64,000 bases of DNA from Paracoccus gahaiensis (GCF_005048225.1 NZ_SUNI01000011.1:1-64000); one strand, 5' to 3'; counted from the stretch's first letter, positions 26,044 through 35,034 are shown. A program made the numbers and translations. Notes: generated from the letters alone by a model not told the origin.

Positions 26044-26583
26044 TCACATGCTGTCTTCGTCCGACAGCGCCCGCTTGGTGCCGGTCAGCATCGACAAGAC
26101 CAGGTTCTCTCGGTGGCGCAGGCTCTCGACCAGCACGCCCGCGACATGCAGCCCCGCCAGCACCAGGATCAGCGTGGCCAGGGCCTCGTGGACCTCCTCC
26201 ATCGCGGACGATCCCCAGAACGCGTCGGTCGTCTGCAGCCAGCCGGTCAGCGCGGTGCCGGTGACCGTCAGCAGCAGCGCCGCGATCATCGCGCCGCCCG
26301 CCGGGTTGTGGCCCAGAGTGCGGCGTTCCCGCCCGGCGCGCAGGTCGCGCAGATAGGCCAGCACTGCGCGCGGCCCGCGGATGAAATCCGCAAACCGGGC
26401 GTGGCGGGGGCCGATCAGCCCCCAGACCAGCCGTGCCGTGATCAGCCCCGCAATGGCGTAACCCAACCGTTCGTGCAGGACCTTGGGCCCCTCGGCGGTC
26501 AGCCAGACCCCCGCGATCAGCGCGACCAGCGACCAGTGGAACAGCCGCACGAAGCCGTCCCATACCCGGACCCTGTCAGTCAT
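26044..26583 (-). CDS. Cytochrome b561-type membrane protein
   Basis: A 179-residue four-helix protein. It starts MTDRVRVWDGFVRLFHWSLV; conserved histidines appear in RLFHWS, VLHERLGY, VHEALATL and AGLHVAGV, two pairs suitable for two b hemes across the membrane. AGLITARLVWGLIGPRHARF is typical of the Ni/Fe-hydrogenase b-type/b561 group. It overlaps the PepSY gene upstream by 8 bp. Role: electron transfer at the inner membrane; its partner is unknown. Confidence 0.87.
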   Translation of the reverse strand: MTDRVRVWDGFVRLFHWSLVALIAGVWLTAEGPKVLHERLGYAIAGLITARLVWGLIGPRHARFADFIRGPRAVLAYLRDLRAGRERRTLGHNPAGGAMIAALLLTVTGTALTGWLQTTDAFWGSSAMEEVHEALATLILVLAGLHVAGVLVESLRHRENLVLSMLTGTKRALSDEDSM

Positions 26584-26833
26584 CGCTGCCCACGGCCTCG
26601 AAGGTGGCGGGGTCGAAGAACGTCTCGACCCGATTGCCGTCCTGGTCGCGGCCATAGACCTCATAGCAGCCGTCTTCGGTCTTGACGTTGCTGACGGTCC
26701 AGCCCTGGGCGATCAGGTCGGCGGTCAGCTCCTCGACCGGGCGCCAGTCGGCCTGGGGAACGTCGCAGCGCTCGGCCGCCACGGCGGGAAAGGCCAGTCC
26801 GGCCAGGATCAGGGCAAGAAGGGGGGGACGCAT
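26576..26833 (-). CDS. Secreted PepSY-domain protein
   Basis: An 85-residue protein with a signal peptide, MRPPLLALILAGLAFPAVAA. The mature part fits a PepSY domain: VEELTADLIAQGWTVSNVK then DGCYEVYGRDQDGNRVETFF and DPATFEAV. A cysteine at ERCDVP and one at DGCYEV could form a disulfide. PepSY proteins are often encoded beside b561 cytochromes and QseBC-type two-component genes, exactly as here, and may act as periplasmic regulators or metal/heme accessory proteins. Confidence 0.85.
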   Translation of the reverse strand: MRPPLLALILAGLAFPAVAAERCDVPQADWRPVEELTADLIAQGWTVSNVKTEDGCYEVYGRDQDGNRVETFFDPATFEAVGSDD

Positions 26834-27067
26834 GGAAATCTCCGTCATCGGTGTTTCGATGCGGACAGCCATGGACGGTGGACCTTGCAGCAACCTTACA
26901 GGTCGCGCAGGTGCGTCATATGCAGGGGCGGACGTCCTCGGAGCACGGGGATGCTTTGACGGCACGACATTCGCGCGTAGTATCCGGCGACCGCCCGGCG
27001 TTCCGACAAGACGCGATCGGTTTCCAGCGACAGCCCCCGCCCGCCGCGGCGACAGGATATTTTCTCG

Positions 27068-27478
27068 ATGAAAGCCATGCTTGCGGATCGCGCGAATCTG
27101 GCCCTGCTGGCGGTGGCGCTGCTGGGCCTGCTCTTCGGGCTGGGGCTCATGGCGGTGGGCCGGCCCGGTGCGGCCACGCTGGCCTTCAGCGGCGGCGTGA
27201 TCCCGGTGCTGGCGGCCCTGCTGGTCGAGATCCTGCGCAGTCTGGCCCGCCGCGAGGTCGGGCTGGATATCGTCGCCGCCATGTCGATGTCCGCCGCGCT
27301 GATCTTTGACGAGACGCTGGCTGCAGCGGTCGTGGCGCTGATGTATTCGGGCGGCACGTTCCTGGAAAGCTTTGCCGCCGGCCGCGCGCGGCGCGAGATG
27401 ACCGACCTGCTGTCCCGCGTCCCCCGCACTGCGACCCTGCATCAGGGCGACACACTGACCGAGGTCGCGCTGGAGTAA
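27068..27478 (+). pseudogene. Heavy-metal P-type ATPase, 5' fragment cut by IS66
   Basis: 136 codons, MKAMLADRANLALLAVALLG onward, with membrane helices and the block EVGLDIVAAMSMSAALIF, ALMYSGGTFLESFA, RARREMTDLLSRVPRTA typical of zinc/cadmium/lead-type P1B ATPases. The frame ends at a TAA created by the left end of the IS66 element. The CPC ion site, the DKTGT phosphorylation site and the ATP-binding domain are not found on the other side of the element: only about 290 bp precede the next gene. So the 3' part has been deleted, not just displaced. Confidence 0.8.
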
Positions 27479-29201
27479 GCGGGGCAAATTTCCGGGCATG
27501 ATCGTTGGGCTCTTGATCTTGGTCTGATTCAAGATCGTATGAGCCTGCCGTCAGATGATGCCTTTGAGATGCTGAGCGCCGACAGTTTGCGTCGGCTCGT
27601 CATTGATCTGTCGCAGCGGCTTCATTCCCTCGAAGACCAGGTGTCCCAACTCGAGACGGCCGAGACGTCGCAAGTGGCGCTCCAGGTGGAGAACCAGGAA
27701 CTGCGCGATGAGATCGCGCGGCTGAAGAACCTGCCCCCTCGGCCTCCCTTCAAGTCATCCGGCATGGAGAAGGCTACGGAACGCGAGGTTCGCAAATCTG
27801 GCGGTCCATCACGGCGCCGCGGTGCCAAGCGGGACCGGGATCGTGTCACCCGCGAAGAGGTACTGACGACCAAGGCTCCCACCGGGTCGCGCTTCAAAGG
27901 CTACGAGACAGTTCTGGTCCGTGAGCTGGCGATCTCGTCCGAAGTTGTCCGCTATCGCCGCGAGCGCTGGCTGAGTCCAGAGGGCAAGACGATCATCGCA
28001 CCGTTGCCAGCGGCACTGCTCGGCGGTTTTGGCGCCAACCTGCGTCGGTTCTGTCTTGTCCTTCATGCCCAGGGGCAGGTCACGACGGAACGGCTGACCT
28101 TGATCCTGAACGGGATCGGCATGGAAATCTCCAAGCGGCAGGTCGTGCGCATCCTGACCAGTCGTCTTGACTGCTTTATCGAAGAGGATCAAGCAGTCCT
28201 TCGGGCCGGCCTGGCAACAGCACCCTTCATCAGCGTGAATGACACTGGCGCCCGCCACGCCCGCCGCGACGGGATCACGACACAGATCGGCGGAGCCGGC
28301 TTTACCGTGTTTCGGACAGGCCGCTCGAAGTCGCGGCTGAATTTCCTGTCACTCTTGCGGGCCGGTCGCGAGGATTACGTGATCAACGATGCAGCACTCG
28401 ATTACATGCGCCGTCGCAAGGTCGCGCCGGACGTCGCCGCTCATCTTGCCGCCCATCCAAAGACCTTATTGACCTCGCAGATGGCCTGGTACGAGCACCT
28501 GGTAGCACTTCGCAGAGATGTCTTCGACCGAACCTTGCTGCGTGAGGTCAGCGAGGGCGCCTTCTGGGGCGCGGTGCGCCATCACGGACTGATGGAAAAC
28601 ACGGTGGTCGTGTCCGATGATGCCGGGCAGTTCCGTGTCCCCAATCATGCCTTGTGTTGGGTACATGCCGAGCGCCTGCTGCAGAAGCTGATGCCAAAGA
28701 CGCCCCAACAGGTGCGCAAGATCGAGAAGATCCGGGACGAGATCTGGACACTGTATCGGGATCTGAAGCTCTGGAAGCTGACCCCTGCTGAGGCAGACTG
28801 CCCCATGCTTGCCAAGCGCTTCGACAACATCTTCACGCAGCTGACCGGCTACAAGGACTTGGACCAGCTGCTAGCCCGCTTGCACAGACAAAAGCACGAA
28901 CTGCTGAAAGTGCTGGAGCGGCCGGAAATTCCACTCCACACCAATGCCTCGGAAAACGACCTGCGTGCCTGCGTGACCAAACGGCGGATCTCAGGCGGCA
29001 CAATGAGCATTGATGGCCGCCAGGCCCGCGATGTCATGCTTGGGTTGATGAAGACCTGTCGAAAGCTCGGCATCTCCTTCTTCGTCTATCTGGGCGATAG
29101 GCTCGGCCTCAACCAGTCGGCTGGACACGTCCCGTTCCTCCCTGACCTTGTCGCGGGGCAGCCTGTCTGAACTGAGCTGCCCGGAAATTTGCCCCGCTTA
29201 C
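27475..29201 (+). mobile_element. IS66-family insertion sequence, complete
   Basis: 1,727 bp bounded by perfect 24-bp inverted repeats (27475-27498 and 29178-29201) that begin GTAAGCGGGGCA. The flanks are GCGCTGGA on the left and GCGCCGGA on the right, an 8-bp target duplication with one mismatch, the size expected for IS66. One long gene fills it; the accessory tnpA and tnpB of classical IS66 are absent, as in the single-gene subgroup. It is inserted in a P-type ATPase gene. Confidence 0.92.
27539..29170 (+). CDS. tnpC: IS66-family transposase
   Basis: A 543-residue transposase. The N-terminal 70 residues form a coiled coil with leucine heptads (LIDLSQRLHSLEDQVSQLE-type), followed by a basic region, SRRRGAKRDRDRV. 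The DDE core is visible: ISVNDTGARHARRDG (first Asp), VVVSDDAGQFRVPNHALCWV (second Asp) and HTNASENDLRACV (Glu), then KRRISGG near the end. The frame is intact, so the element may still move. Start is the first ATG after the inverted repeat. Confidence 0.92.
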   Translation: MSLPSDDAFEMLSADSLRRLVIDLSQRLHSLEDQVSQLETAETSQVALQVENQELRDEIARLKNLPPRPPFKSSGMEKATEREVRKSGGPSRRRGAKRDRDRVTREEVLTTKAPTGSRFKGYETVLVRELAISSEVVRYRRERWLSPEGKTIIAPLPAALLGGFGANLRRFCLVLHAQGQVTTERLTLILNGIGMEISKRQVVRILTSRLDCFIEEDQAVLRAGLATAPFISVNDTGARHARRDGITTQIGGAGFTVFRTGRSKSRLNFLSLLRAGREDYVINDAALDYMRRRKVAPDVAAHLAAHPKTLLTSQMAWYEHLVALRRDVFDRTLLREVSEGAFWGAVRHHGLMENTVVVSDDAGQFRVPNHALCWVHAERLLQKLMPKTPQQVRKIEKIRDEIWTLYRDLKLWKLTPAEADCPMLAKRFDNIFTQLTGYKDLDQLLARLHRQKHELLKVLERPEIPLHTNASENDLRACVTKRRISGGTMSIDGRQARDVMLGLMKTCRKLGISFFVYLGDRLGLNQSAGHVPFLPDLVAGQPV

Positions 29202-29492
29202 GCGCCGGACCGGATCCTGCCCGGAGCCCCGGGGTCGCTTGACACGCGGATCGCCACGGCGATGCGGACAGGCACCGCCGCAACGGTGGGCGGAGACGCT
29301 GCCGGCTGGTGATGGCCAGATGCCGCACGCATCCTGCACCATCGGGGATCAACCTGCCGTCCTTCGAGAAGGATGATCTGGATCAAGGCGCGGGTTTGCC
29401 CCGCGCCTATTGTCGGGCCCGGGCGCATCCCTCGACTTGGGGGGTGGTTCGTCGCGATGCCGTTCCCCATCGGCCGTCGCAGAGGTGCTGAC

Positions 29493-30491
29493 ATGGACGT
29501 TCCAGGCTGGCTGAACGATCAGGTGTTGCGGATGGAGTGGCTGTCGGATCTGGTGACGGCGGGGGTGCAGGCGGTCGGGCTGGACCCGGCCTCGCAGATC
29601 GGCGGCTCGGTGCAATTCTTCTTCTATGACGTGATCAAGATCCTGATCCTGCTCTCGGTGCTGATCTTCACGATTTCCTATGTTCAAAGCTTCTTTCCGC
29701 CCGAACGCACGCGGCAGATCCTGCGTGGCCGGTCCGGGAGCGGGGCCAGCACCCTGGCCGCATTGCTGGGCGCGATCACGCCCTTCTGCTCGTGCTCGTC
29801 GATCCCGCTGTTCATTGGCTTCACGGCGGCGGGCCTGCCTCTGGGCGTGACCTTCGCATTCCTGATCTCGTCGCCGCTGGTGGACCTGGCCTCGGTGATC
29901 CTGTTGGCGTCGATCTTCACCTGGCCGATCGCGCTGGCCTATGTGGGCGTCGGCCTGCTGGTGGCGATCCTGGGCGGCACGCTGATCGGCAGGCTGGGAA
30001 TGGAGGGTCAAGTCGCGGGCTTCGTGCGCAACGTCCCTGTGAGCGACAGGGATCAGGCCCTGACCCGCCCCGAGCGCCTGGCCTATGCCCGGGGCCAGGT
30101 GACCGGGATCGTGCGCAAGGTCTGGCCCTATGTGCTGATCGGGGTGGGCATCGGCGCGGCCATCCACAACTGGGTGCCGGCCTCGACCATCGGCGCCCTG
30201 CTGGGCCAGGACAAATGGTGGGCGGTGCCGGTGGCCACGCTGGTGGGCATCCCGATCTATGCCGACATCTTCGGCACCCTGCCGATCGCCGAGGCGCTGG
30301 TCGGCAAGGGTGTGGGCCTGGGCACCGTGCTGGCCTTCATGATGGCGGTCACGGCGCTGTCGCTGCCCTCGCTGATCATGCTCAGGCGCGTGGTCGGGCT
30401 GCCGCTGCTGGCCACATTCGTGGGCGTGGTGACGGGGGGCATCCTGACCATCGGCTTCACCTTCAACGCCATCACCCATCTGTTCAACTGA
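29493..30491 (+). CDS. Permease of the YraQ/DUF318 type
   Basis: A 332-residue membrane protein with about eight to ten spans. The key block ITPFCSCSSIPLFIGFTAAG carries the paired cysteines that mark this permease family, and SSPLVDLASVILL and PIYADIFGTLPIAEAL are repeated conserved loops. These permeases are often linked to arsenic or metal export and to small thioredoxin-like partners, and one follows here. AGAGG precedes the chosen ATG (MDVPGWLNDQ). An in-frame longer version starting at 29373 lacks homology and is not preferred. Confidence 0.87.
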   Translation: MDVPGWLNDQVLRMEWLSDLVTAGVQAVGLDPASQIGGSVQFFFYDVIKILILLSVLIFTISYVQSFFPPERTRQILRGRSGSGASTLAALLGAITPFCSCSSIPLFIGFTAAGLPLGVTFAFLISSPLVDLASVILLASIFTWPIALAYVGVGLLVAILGGTLIGRLGMEGQVAGFVRNVPVSDRDQALTRPERLAYARGQVTGIVRKVWPYVLIGVGIGAAIHNWVPASTIGALLGQDKWWAVPVATLVGIPIYADIFGTLPIAEALVGKGVGLGTVLAFMMAVTALSLPSLIMLRRVVGLPLLATFVGVVTGGILTIGFTFNAITHLFN

Positions 30492-30503
30492 AAGGACCCC
30501 CCC

Positions 30504-30731
30504 ATGATCATCGAGATCCTCGGCCCCGGCTGCAAGAAATGCGTCACCCTGGGCGACAACGCCAAGGCGGCGGCAGAGGCGGCCGGCAGAGCGGCCCGGA
30601 TCGTCAAGGTCACCGACTTTGCCAAGATTGCCGCCTATGGCGTCATGTCCACGCCGGGTCTGGTCGTGGACGGCAAGGTCCTGTCGGCCGGCAAGGTGCT
30701 GAGCGTCGAGGAGATCGGGCGCCTGCTGTGA
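30504..30731 (+). CDS. Small thioredoxin-family protein
   Basis: A 75-residue Thioredoxin_3-type protein with the redox pair GCKKC at residues 9-13 and the cis-Pro motif STPGLVVDG. It starts 12 bp after the permease gene, behind AAAGGA. Proteins like this are regular partners of the CSCS permeases and probably reduce the permease cysteines or an oxyanion substrate. The protein is cytoplasmic and complete. Confidence 0.9.
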   Translation: MIIEILGPGCKKCVTLGDNAKAAAEAAGRAARIVKVTDFAKIAAYGVMSTPGLVVDGKVLSAGKVLSVEEIGRLL

Positions 30732-30879
30732 TCCTCTGTTGGCGCGAGACACGGCGGATCGACAGCCGTGGCAGCCTTGCCGAGGGCAAGGAGGCGCAGC
30801 CGTGCCGGACACCGACCTCGCCGGTCGCCGTGACGCCATTGAACCAGACGTCGACCCGAAGGGCCTGACCCAAGATGCC

Positions 30880-31036
30880 CTGCCGCGGCCAGGTCCGCCG
30901 ACAGCGAAATATCCAGCAGATCGGCTGTCCGTGCCTCGGGCCACAGGCGGGCGAAGGCCTCGCGGATTCGAGCGACCGATTTATCCGGGGCATGTATCAG
31001 GGCAATCCGCGGGGCTCCTCCGTGGCAGGTTTGCAA
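30880..31036 (-). pseudogene. Asp/Glu-racemase-like protein, 5' fragment
   Basis: The minus strand reads GGAPRIALIHAPDKSVARIR, EAFARLWPEARTADLLDISL, SADLAAAG, which matches the start of an Asp/Glu racemase-like protein with the beta-strand RIALIHA. After about 50 residues the match stops, and the rest of the frame has no resemblance. No ATG starts the frame (only a TTG). It is a truncated leftover between the thioredoxin and aldehyde dehydrogenase genes. Confidence 0.5.
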
Positions 31037-31081
31037 AAATGTGATCGCATCATCAATCTATTTTGAGCCTGTAAATAGCGT

Positions 31082-31117
31082 TCAAGAAAGATATCTTGAT
31101 TTTTGCGATCGCAAAAA
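31082..31117 (+). promoter_or_regulatory. Tandem palindromes upstream of the aldehyde dehydrogenase
   Basis: TCAAGA...TCTTGA (31082-31099, centred on AAGATATCTT) is followed directly by a perfect 18-bp palindrome TTTTTGCGATCGCAAAAA at 31100-31117. A related half, TTTGCAAAAATGTGATCGC, lies at 31030-31048. They are 39 bp before the ATG and look like an operator for a dimeric regulator; the GntR gene at the other end of the dehydrogenase is a candidate. Confidence 0.5.
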
Positions 31118-31155
31118 ATGCGAAGGCGAGAAGGTGCTTATCGCAGGAGACGAGG

Positions 31156-32595
31156 ATGACCGATATCTGCCAGAACCTCATCGCCGGCGTTTGGCGCGAA
31201 GGGGTCGGGACGGTCGAGAACCGCAGCCCGTCGGACCCGGCCGACCTGATCGGCCGTCACGCCCGCGCCAACGCCCAAGATATGGCCGAAGCCGCAGCTG
31301 CGGCCGCCGAAGCGGCAGGGGGGTGGGCGGAAACCTCGCCGCAAGTCCGCGCCGATCTTCTCGACCGCATCGCTGCAGCCATCACCGGGCAGGAGGGTGA
31401 TCTGGCCCGAATGCTCGCACGGGAACAGGGCAAGGTGTTGCCCAACGCTCTGGCCGAAGTGCGCCGTGCCGCCCATATCTTCCGCTTTTTCGCTGGTGAG
31501 GCCCTGCGCCTGCGCGGCGAGGCTTTGGCCTCCGTTCGCGCGGGTGTCGATGTCGAGATCACGCGAGAGCCGCTTGGCGTCGTCGGGCTGATCACGCCCT
31601 GGAACTTTCCCATCGCCATCCCCGCCTGGAAGATCGCGCCGGCCTTGGCCTATGGCAACGCCGTCATCCTGAAGCCCGCCGAACTGACGCCGGGCACGGC
31701 GTGGATGCTGGCCCGGATCATCCACGAGGCGGGCTGCCCGGCGGGGGTCTTCAACCTGCTGGTGGGACCGGGGCGCGTGCTGGGCCAGGCGATGGTCGAT
31801 CATCGGCGCATCGCCGCCATCAGCTTTACCGGCTCGGTTCCGGTGGGGCGGGGGCTGGCGCGGGCTTGCGCCGAGACGATGACCAAGGTTCAGCTTGAGA
31901 TGGGCGGCCGCAATCCGATGATTGTCCTGCATGATGCCGATCTGCCCGTCGCGGTGGCGGCCTGTCTGGACGGGGCGTTCTTCCAGACCGGGCAGCGCTG
32001 CACGGCGTCCTCTCGGCTGATCGTGCAGGACGGCATCCACGACCGCTTCGTGGCCGAACTGACGCGCCAGATGCAGGCTCTGCGCGTCGGTCCCGCACTG
32101 GAGGAGGGCAGCCAGATCGGCCCCGTCGCCAGCGAAGGCCAGTTGCGCGGCAATCTGGATTACGTGGCCCTGGCCCGGGCCGAGGGCTGCACGGTGATCG
32201 GCGGCGACCGGTTGGACAGTGCCACGGGCGGATACTTCCAGGCCCCGGCCCTGTTCGTGGGCGCAGGCAACGACATGCGCAGCGCACGAGAGGAGATCTT
32301 TGGCCCCTGCGCCAGCGTCATTCGCGTCGCCGATTACGATGAGGCCCTGGCGGTTGCCAACGACACCGCGTTCGGCCTGTCCTCGGGGATCTGCACGACC
32401 AGCCTGCGCCATGCGCGCGATTTCCGGCGTCGCTCGGCGGCGGGGATGGTGATGGTGAACCTGCCGACGGCGGGGGTGGATTATCATGTGCCCTTCGGGG
32501 GGCGAAAGGGCTCCAGCATGGGGTCGCGCGAACAGGGCAGCATGGCGGCCGAGTTCTATACCTCGGTCAAGACGGCCTACGTGTTCGCGGGCTAG
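31156..32595 (+). CDS. NAD(P)-dependent aldehyde dehydrogenase
   Basis: A 479-residue ALDH of normal length. Catalytic features: PWNFPIAIPAWKIAPAL, KPAELTP, FTGSVPVG, the general-base Glu in QLEMGGRNP and the nucleophile Cys in FFQTGQRCTASSR. EIFGPCASVIRV and the C-terminal PFGGRKGSSMGSREQG are typical of ketoglutarate-semialdehyde or succinate-semialdehyde dehydrogenases. The next genes deal with gamma-glutamylputrescine, so oxidation of a polyamine-derived aldehyde is plausible. GAGGA precedes the ATG. The end overlaps the convergent GntR gene by 29 bp. Confidence 0.88.
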   Translation: MTDICQNLIAGVWREGVGTVENRSPSDPADLIGRHARANAQDMAEAAAAAAEAAGGWAETSPQVRADLLDRIAAAITGQEGDLARMLAREQGKVLPNALAEVRRAAHIFRFFAGEALRLRGEALASVRAGVDVEITREPLGVVGLITPWNFPIAIPAWKIAPALAYGNAVILKPAELTPGTAWMLARIIHEAGCPAGVFNLLVGPGRVLGQAMVDHRRIAAISFTGSVPVGRGLARACAETMTKVQLEMGGRNPMIVLHDADLPVAVAACLDGAFFQTGQRCTASSRLIVQDGIHDRFVAELTRQMQALRVGPALEEGSQIGPVASEGQLRGNLDYVALARAEGCTVIGGDRLDSATGGYFQAPALFVGAGNDMRSAREEIFGPCASVIRVADYDEALAVANDTAFGLSSGICTTSLRHARDFRRRSAAGMVMVNLPTAGVDYHVPFGGRKGSSMGSREQGSMAAEFYTSVKTAYVFAG

Positions 32596-33277
32596 GGGCC
32601 GCGGCCAGCAGGTCGCGCCCAGCCAGCGTCAGCCCGTCGCGGATGTCCGATTGCAGCGCCTCGGTCAGGCCCGCCGGGTCGCGCCGGCGCAGGGCCGCCA
32701 GGATCTCCTTGTGGCGGTCGATGCTGTAATGGTGCTGGGCCACGGCCATCAGCTGACGCTGGAACGGGCCCAGTTGCAGCCACAGGCTGTCGATCAGCGG
32801 CATCGCGGCCTGATCGGGATTGGCGCAATACATCGCGCGGTGAAATGCGTGGTTCAGCCGGGTCATGCCCACCGCATCGCCCTGCCGTGCCAGCTCGTCC
32901 AGATCGGCGTCGATCGCCGCCAGCGCGTCGATGGTGCGATCCGCAAGATGAGGCAGACAGCGCAGGGCGGCATGCGTCTCCAGTGCGACGCGCAGCGCCA
33001 CCAGTTCGTCGAACCGGGCCGAGGTCATCACCGGGATGCGCAAGCGGCGGTTTTCCAGAACCTCGATGGCGTTCTCCGAGGACAGCCGCCGGATCGCCTC
33101 GCGCACGGGGGTCTGGGACAGGTGCAATTGATCGGCGAGGCCCCGGATGGTCAGCTTGTGCCCGGGCGGCAGCGCGCCGGTCATGATCGCCGCGCGCAGC
33201 CGGGCATAGGTGTGCTCCTGGGTCGTCATCTCCTCGGGCTGGTCGAGAAGGGGAATGTCAGAGACGAGGATGTCCAT
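32567..33277 (-). CDS. GntR-family (FCD) transcriptional regulator
   Basis: A 236-residue protein. N-terminal winged helix: ALPPGHKLTIRGLADQLHLS and QTPVREAIRRLSSENAIEVL; C-terminal FCD ligand domain with metal-type residues in LNHAFHRAMY and HHYSIDRHKEIL. It is convergent with the aldehyde dehydrogenase and divergent from the FAD oxidase, so both are likely targets. The start MDILVSDIPL was chosen; an upstream ATG at 33307 would add ten residues. Confidence 0.88.
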   Translation of the reverse strand: MDILVSDIPLLDQPEEMTTQEHTYARLRAAIMTGALPPGHKLTIRGLADQLHLSQTPVREAIRRLSSENAIEVLENRRLRIPVMTSARFDELVALRVALETHAALRCLPHLADRTIDALAAIDADLDELARQGDAVGMTRLNHAFHRAMYCANPDQAAMPLIDSLWLQLGPFQRQLMAVAQHHYSIDRHKEILAALRRRDPAGLTEALQSDIRDGLTLAGRDLLAAAPSPRTRRPS

Positions 33278-33321
33278 GGGCGGCCTTGGCTGATGTCGCG
33301 CGATCATAGCGGGGAACCGGC

Positions 33322-33349
33322 TTGACACAAGGCCAGGGCGATGTATCAA
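33322..33349 (+). promoter_or_regulatory. Sigma-70-like promoter of the FAD oxidase gene
   Basis: TTGACA (33322-33327), a 16-bp spacer and TATCAA (33344-33349), 39 bp before the start codon. It lies in the short gap between the GntR gene and its divergent target, a natural place for the regulator to act. Confidence 0.5.
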
Positions 33350-33387
33350 CTCTCCAAACGCTATCACATTATGACGGAAGGTGCCCC

Positions 33388-34698
33388 ATGAACGCGATGA
33401 CCAAGCCCTATGCTGGCACCGGCTCCCATGTCGGCAGCCTCTATGCCGCGACCGCCAACCCCACGCGGGTCCGCCCCCCCTTGCAGGGCAGCCACCAGAC
33501 CGACATCTGCGTGGTCGGGGCGGGCTTCACCGGCCTGTCGACCGCGCTGCATCTGGCCGAAAAGGGCTACACGGTCACCATCATCGAGGGCGCGCGGGTG
33601 GGCTGGGGGGCATCCGGGCGCAATGGCGGGCAGATCGTCAATGGGCTGAACGCCAGTCTGGCCAAGATCGATCGTCAGTTCGGCCATGACACCGCCCGGT
33701 TCGTCGCGGGGCTGGTGACCGAGGGCGGTGACATCATCCGCGCGCGGGCGAAGAAATACGCCATCCGCTGCGATCTGAAGCAGGGCAACATCCTGACCGC
33801 CATGTCCGCCAGTGACATGAAGGAGCTGGAGGGCCGCCAGAGGCTGTGGGAACGCTATGGCATCACCTGCCAGGAGCTGCTGGGGCCGGACCAGATCCGC
33901 CAGCATATCGGGTCCGACCTGTATGTCGGCGGCCAGCTGGACCACAAGGGCGGGCATCTGCATCCGCTGAATCTGGCGCAGGGCGAGGCCGAGGCGTTCG
34001 AGGCAAACGGCGGCACCATCTTCGAGATGTCGCCGGTCACCTCGGTCGACACGACCGGCGCGACGCCGGTGGTGCGGACCGCGCAGGGCCGGGTCGAGTG
34101 CAAGACGCTGGTCCTGTGCGGCAATGCCTATCTGGGCGACGTGGTGCCGGCGCTGACATGGCGCGTGATGCCCGTGACCACGCAGATCATGGCGACCCGG
34201 CCCCTGAGCGCCGAGATGGCCGCCCGTCTGCTGCCCACCGATCATTGCGTCGAGGATATCCGCTATATTCCAGACTATTACCGCCTGTCCGCCGACAAGC
34301 GCCTGCTGATCGGCGGCGGCTCGGTCTATGGGGGCGTCGATGATCTGAACATCCAGAGCAAGCTGCGCCGCAACCTGTATCGCATCTTCCCCGAGCTGCG
34401 CGGCATCGAGGTCGACTACAGCTGGAGCGGCAATTTCGCCCTGTCCTTCACCCGCGTTCCGCAGATGGGCCGGATCGGCGCCAACACCTATTTCGCCCAT
34501 GGCTACAGCGGCCATGGCGTCACCGGCACCCACACCTTCGGGCGCATCCTGTCCGAGGTGATCGATGGCGACCAGACCCGGTTCGACACCTTTGCCGCCC
34601 TGCCCTGGTATCCCTTCCCCGGCGGGCGCACCTTTCGTGTGCCCTATTCGGTGATGGGGTCGTGGTATTACGCGCTTCGCGACAAGCTGGGGATCTGA
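33388..34698 (+). CDS. FAD-dependent oxidase, gamma-glutamylputrescine-oxidase-like
   Basis: A 436-residue DAO-family flavoenzyme. The Rossmann motif VVGAGFTGLSTALHLAEKG starts near residue 37, followed by EGARVGWGASGRNGGQI, the PuuB signature. The C-terminal part has HGYSGHGVTGTHTFG. It would oxidise gamma-glutamylputrescine or a related amine to the aldehyde, H2O2 and ammonia. GGAAGG stands before the ATG. Remnants of potF and potG follow, so the locus was once a polyamine uptake-and-oxidation operon. Confidence 0.85.
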   Translation: MNAMTKPYAGTGSHVGSLYAATANPTRVRPPLQGSHQTDICVVGAGFTGLSTALHLAEKGYTVTIIEGARVGWGASGRNGGQIVNGLNASLAKIDRQFGHDTARFVAGLVTEGGDIIRARAKKYAIRCDLKQGNILTAMSASDMKELEGRQRLWERYGITCQELLGPDQIRQHIGSDLYVGGQLDHKGGHLHPLNLAQGEAEAFEANGGTIFEMSPVTSVDTTGATPVVRTAQGRVECKTLVLCGNAYLGDVVPALTWRVMPVTTQIMATRPLSAEMAARLLPTDHCVEDIRYIPDYYRLSADKRLLIGGGSVYGGVDDLNIQSKLRRNLYRIFPELRGIEVDYSWSGNFALSFTRVPQMGRIGANTYFAHGYSGHGVTGTHTFGRILSEVIDGDQTRFDTFAALPWYPFPGGRTFRVPYSVMGSWYYALRDKLGI

Positions 34699-34771
34699 CC
34701 GACCACCAAAAAGCCCGGCTGCGACCCCGCAGGGGGCGACGGCCCGGGCCCTTCCAACAACGGAGAACCCG

Positions 34772-35034
34772 ATGACCCGATCCTGCGCCCTGATGCTGTT
34801 CCTGATGACGACGGCCGCCCATGCCCAAGGGCCCGATCCGCGCTGACCAATGCGGTTTATTACGCCGATCCCAACATGGCCGCGACGCCGCTGGTCGACC
34901 CCGAGGTAGCGGGCGATCCGGGCATCTATCCGGCAGAGGCGGTCCGCGCAAAGCTGTTCACCCTGCGCCCGCATACGCCGCGCTATGACCGGCTGTTGAC
35001 CCGCGCCTGGACCACGCTGAAGACCGGCCGATGA
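34772..35034 (+). pseudogene. potF: Polyamine-binding protein PotF, internally deleted
   Basis: The first 23 codons give a signal peptide, MTRSCALMLFLMTTAAHAQ, then the frame hits a stop. In another frame the sequence becomes ALTNAVYYADPNMAATPLVD, PEVAGDPGIYPAEAVRAKLF, TLRPHTPRYDRLLTRAWTTL, the C-terminus of putrescine-binding proteins. About 270 residues in between are missing. The end still overlaps the potG start as ATGA. No binding function remains. Confidence 0.85.

Noticed and set aside
29202..29492. Continuation of the P-type ATPase to the right of the IS66
   Set aside because: Joining the two flanks gives about 30 residues and a stop; no ion-site or phosphorylation motif is found.
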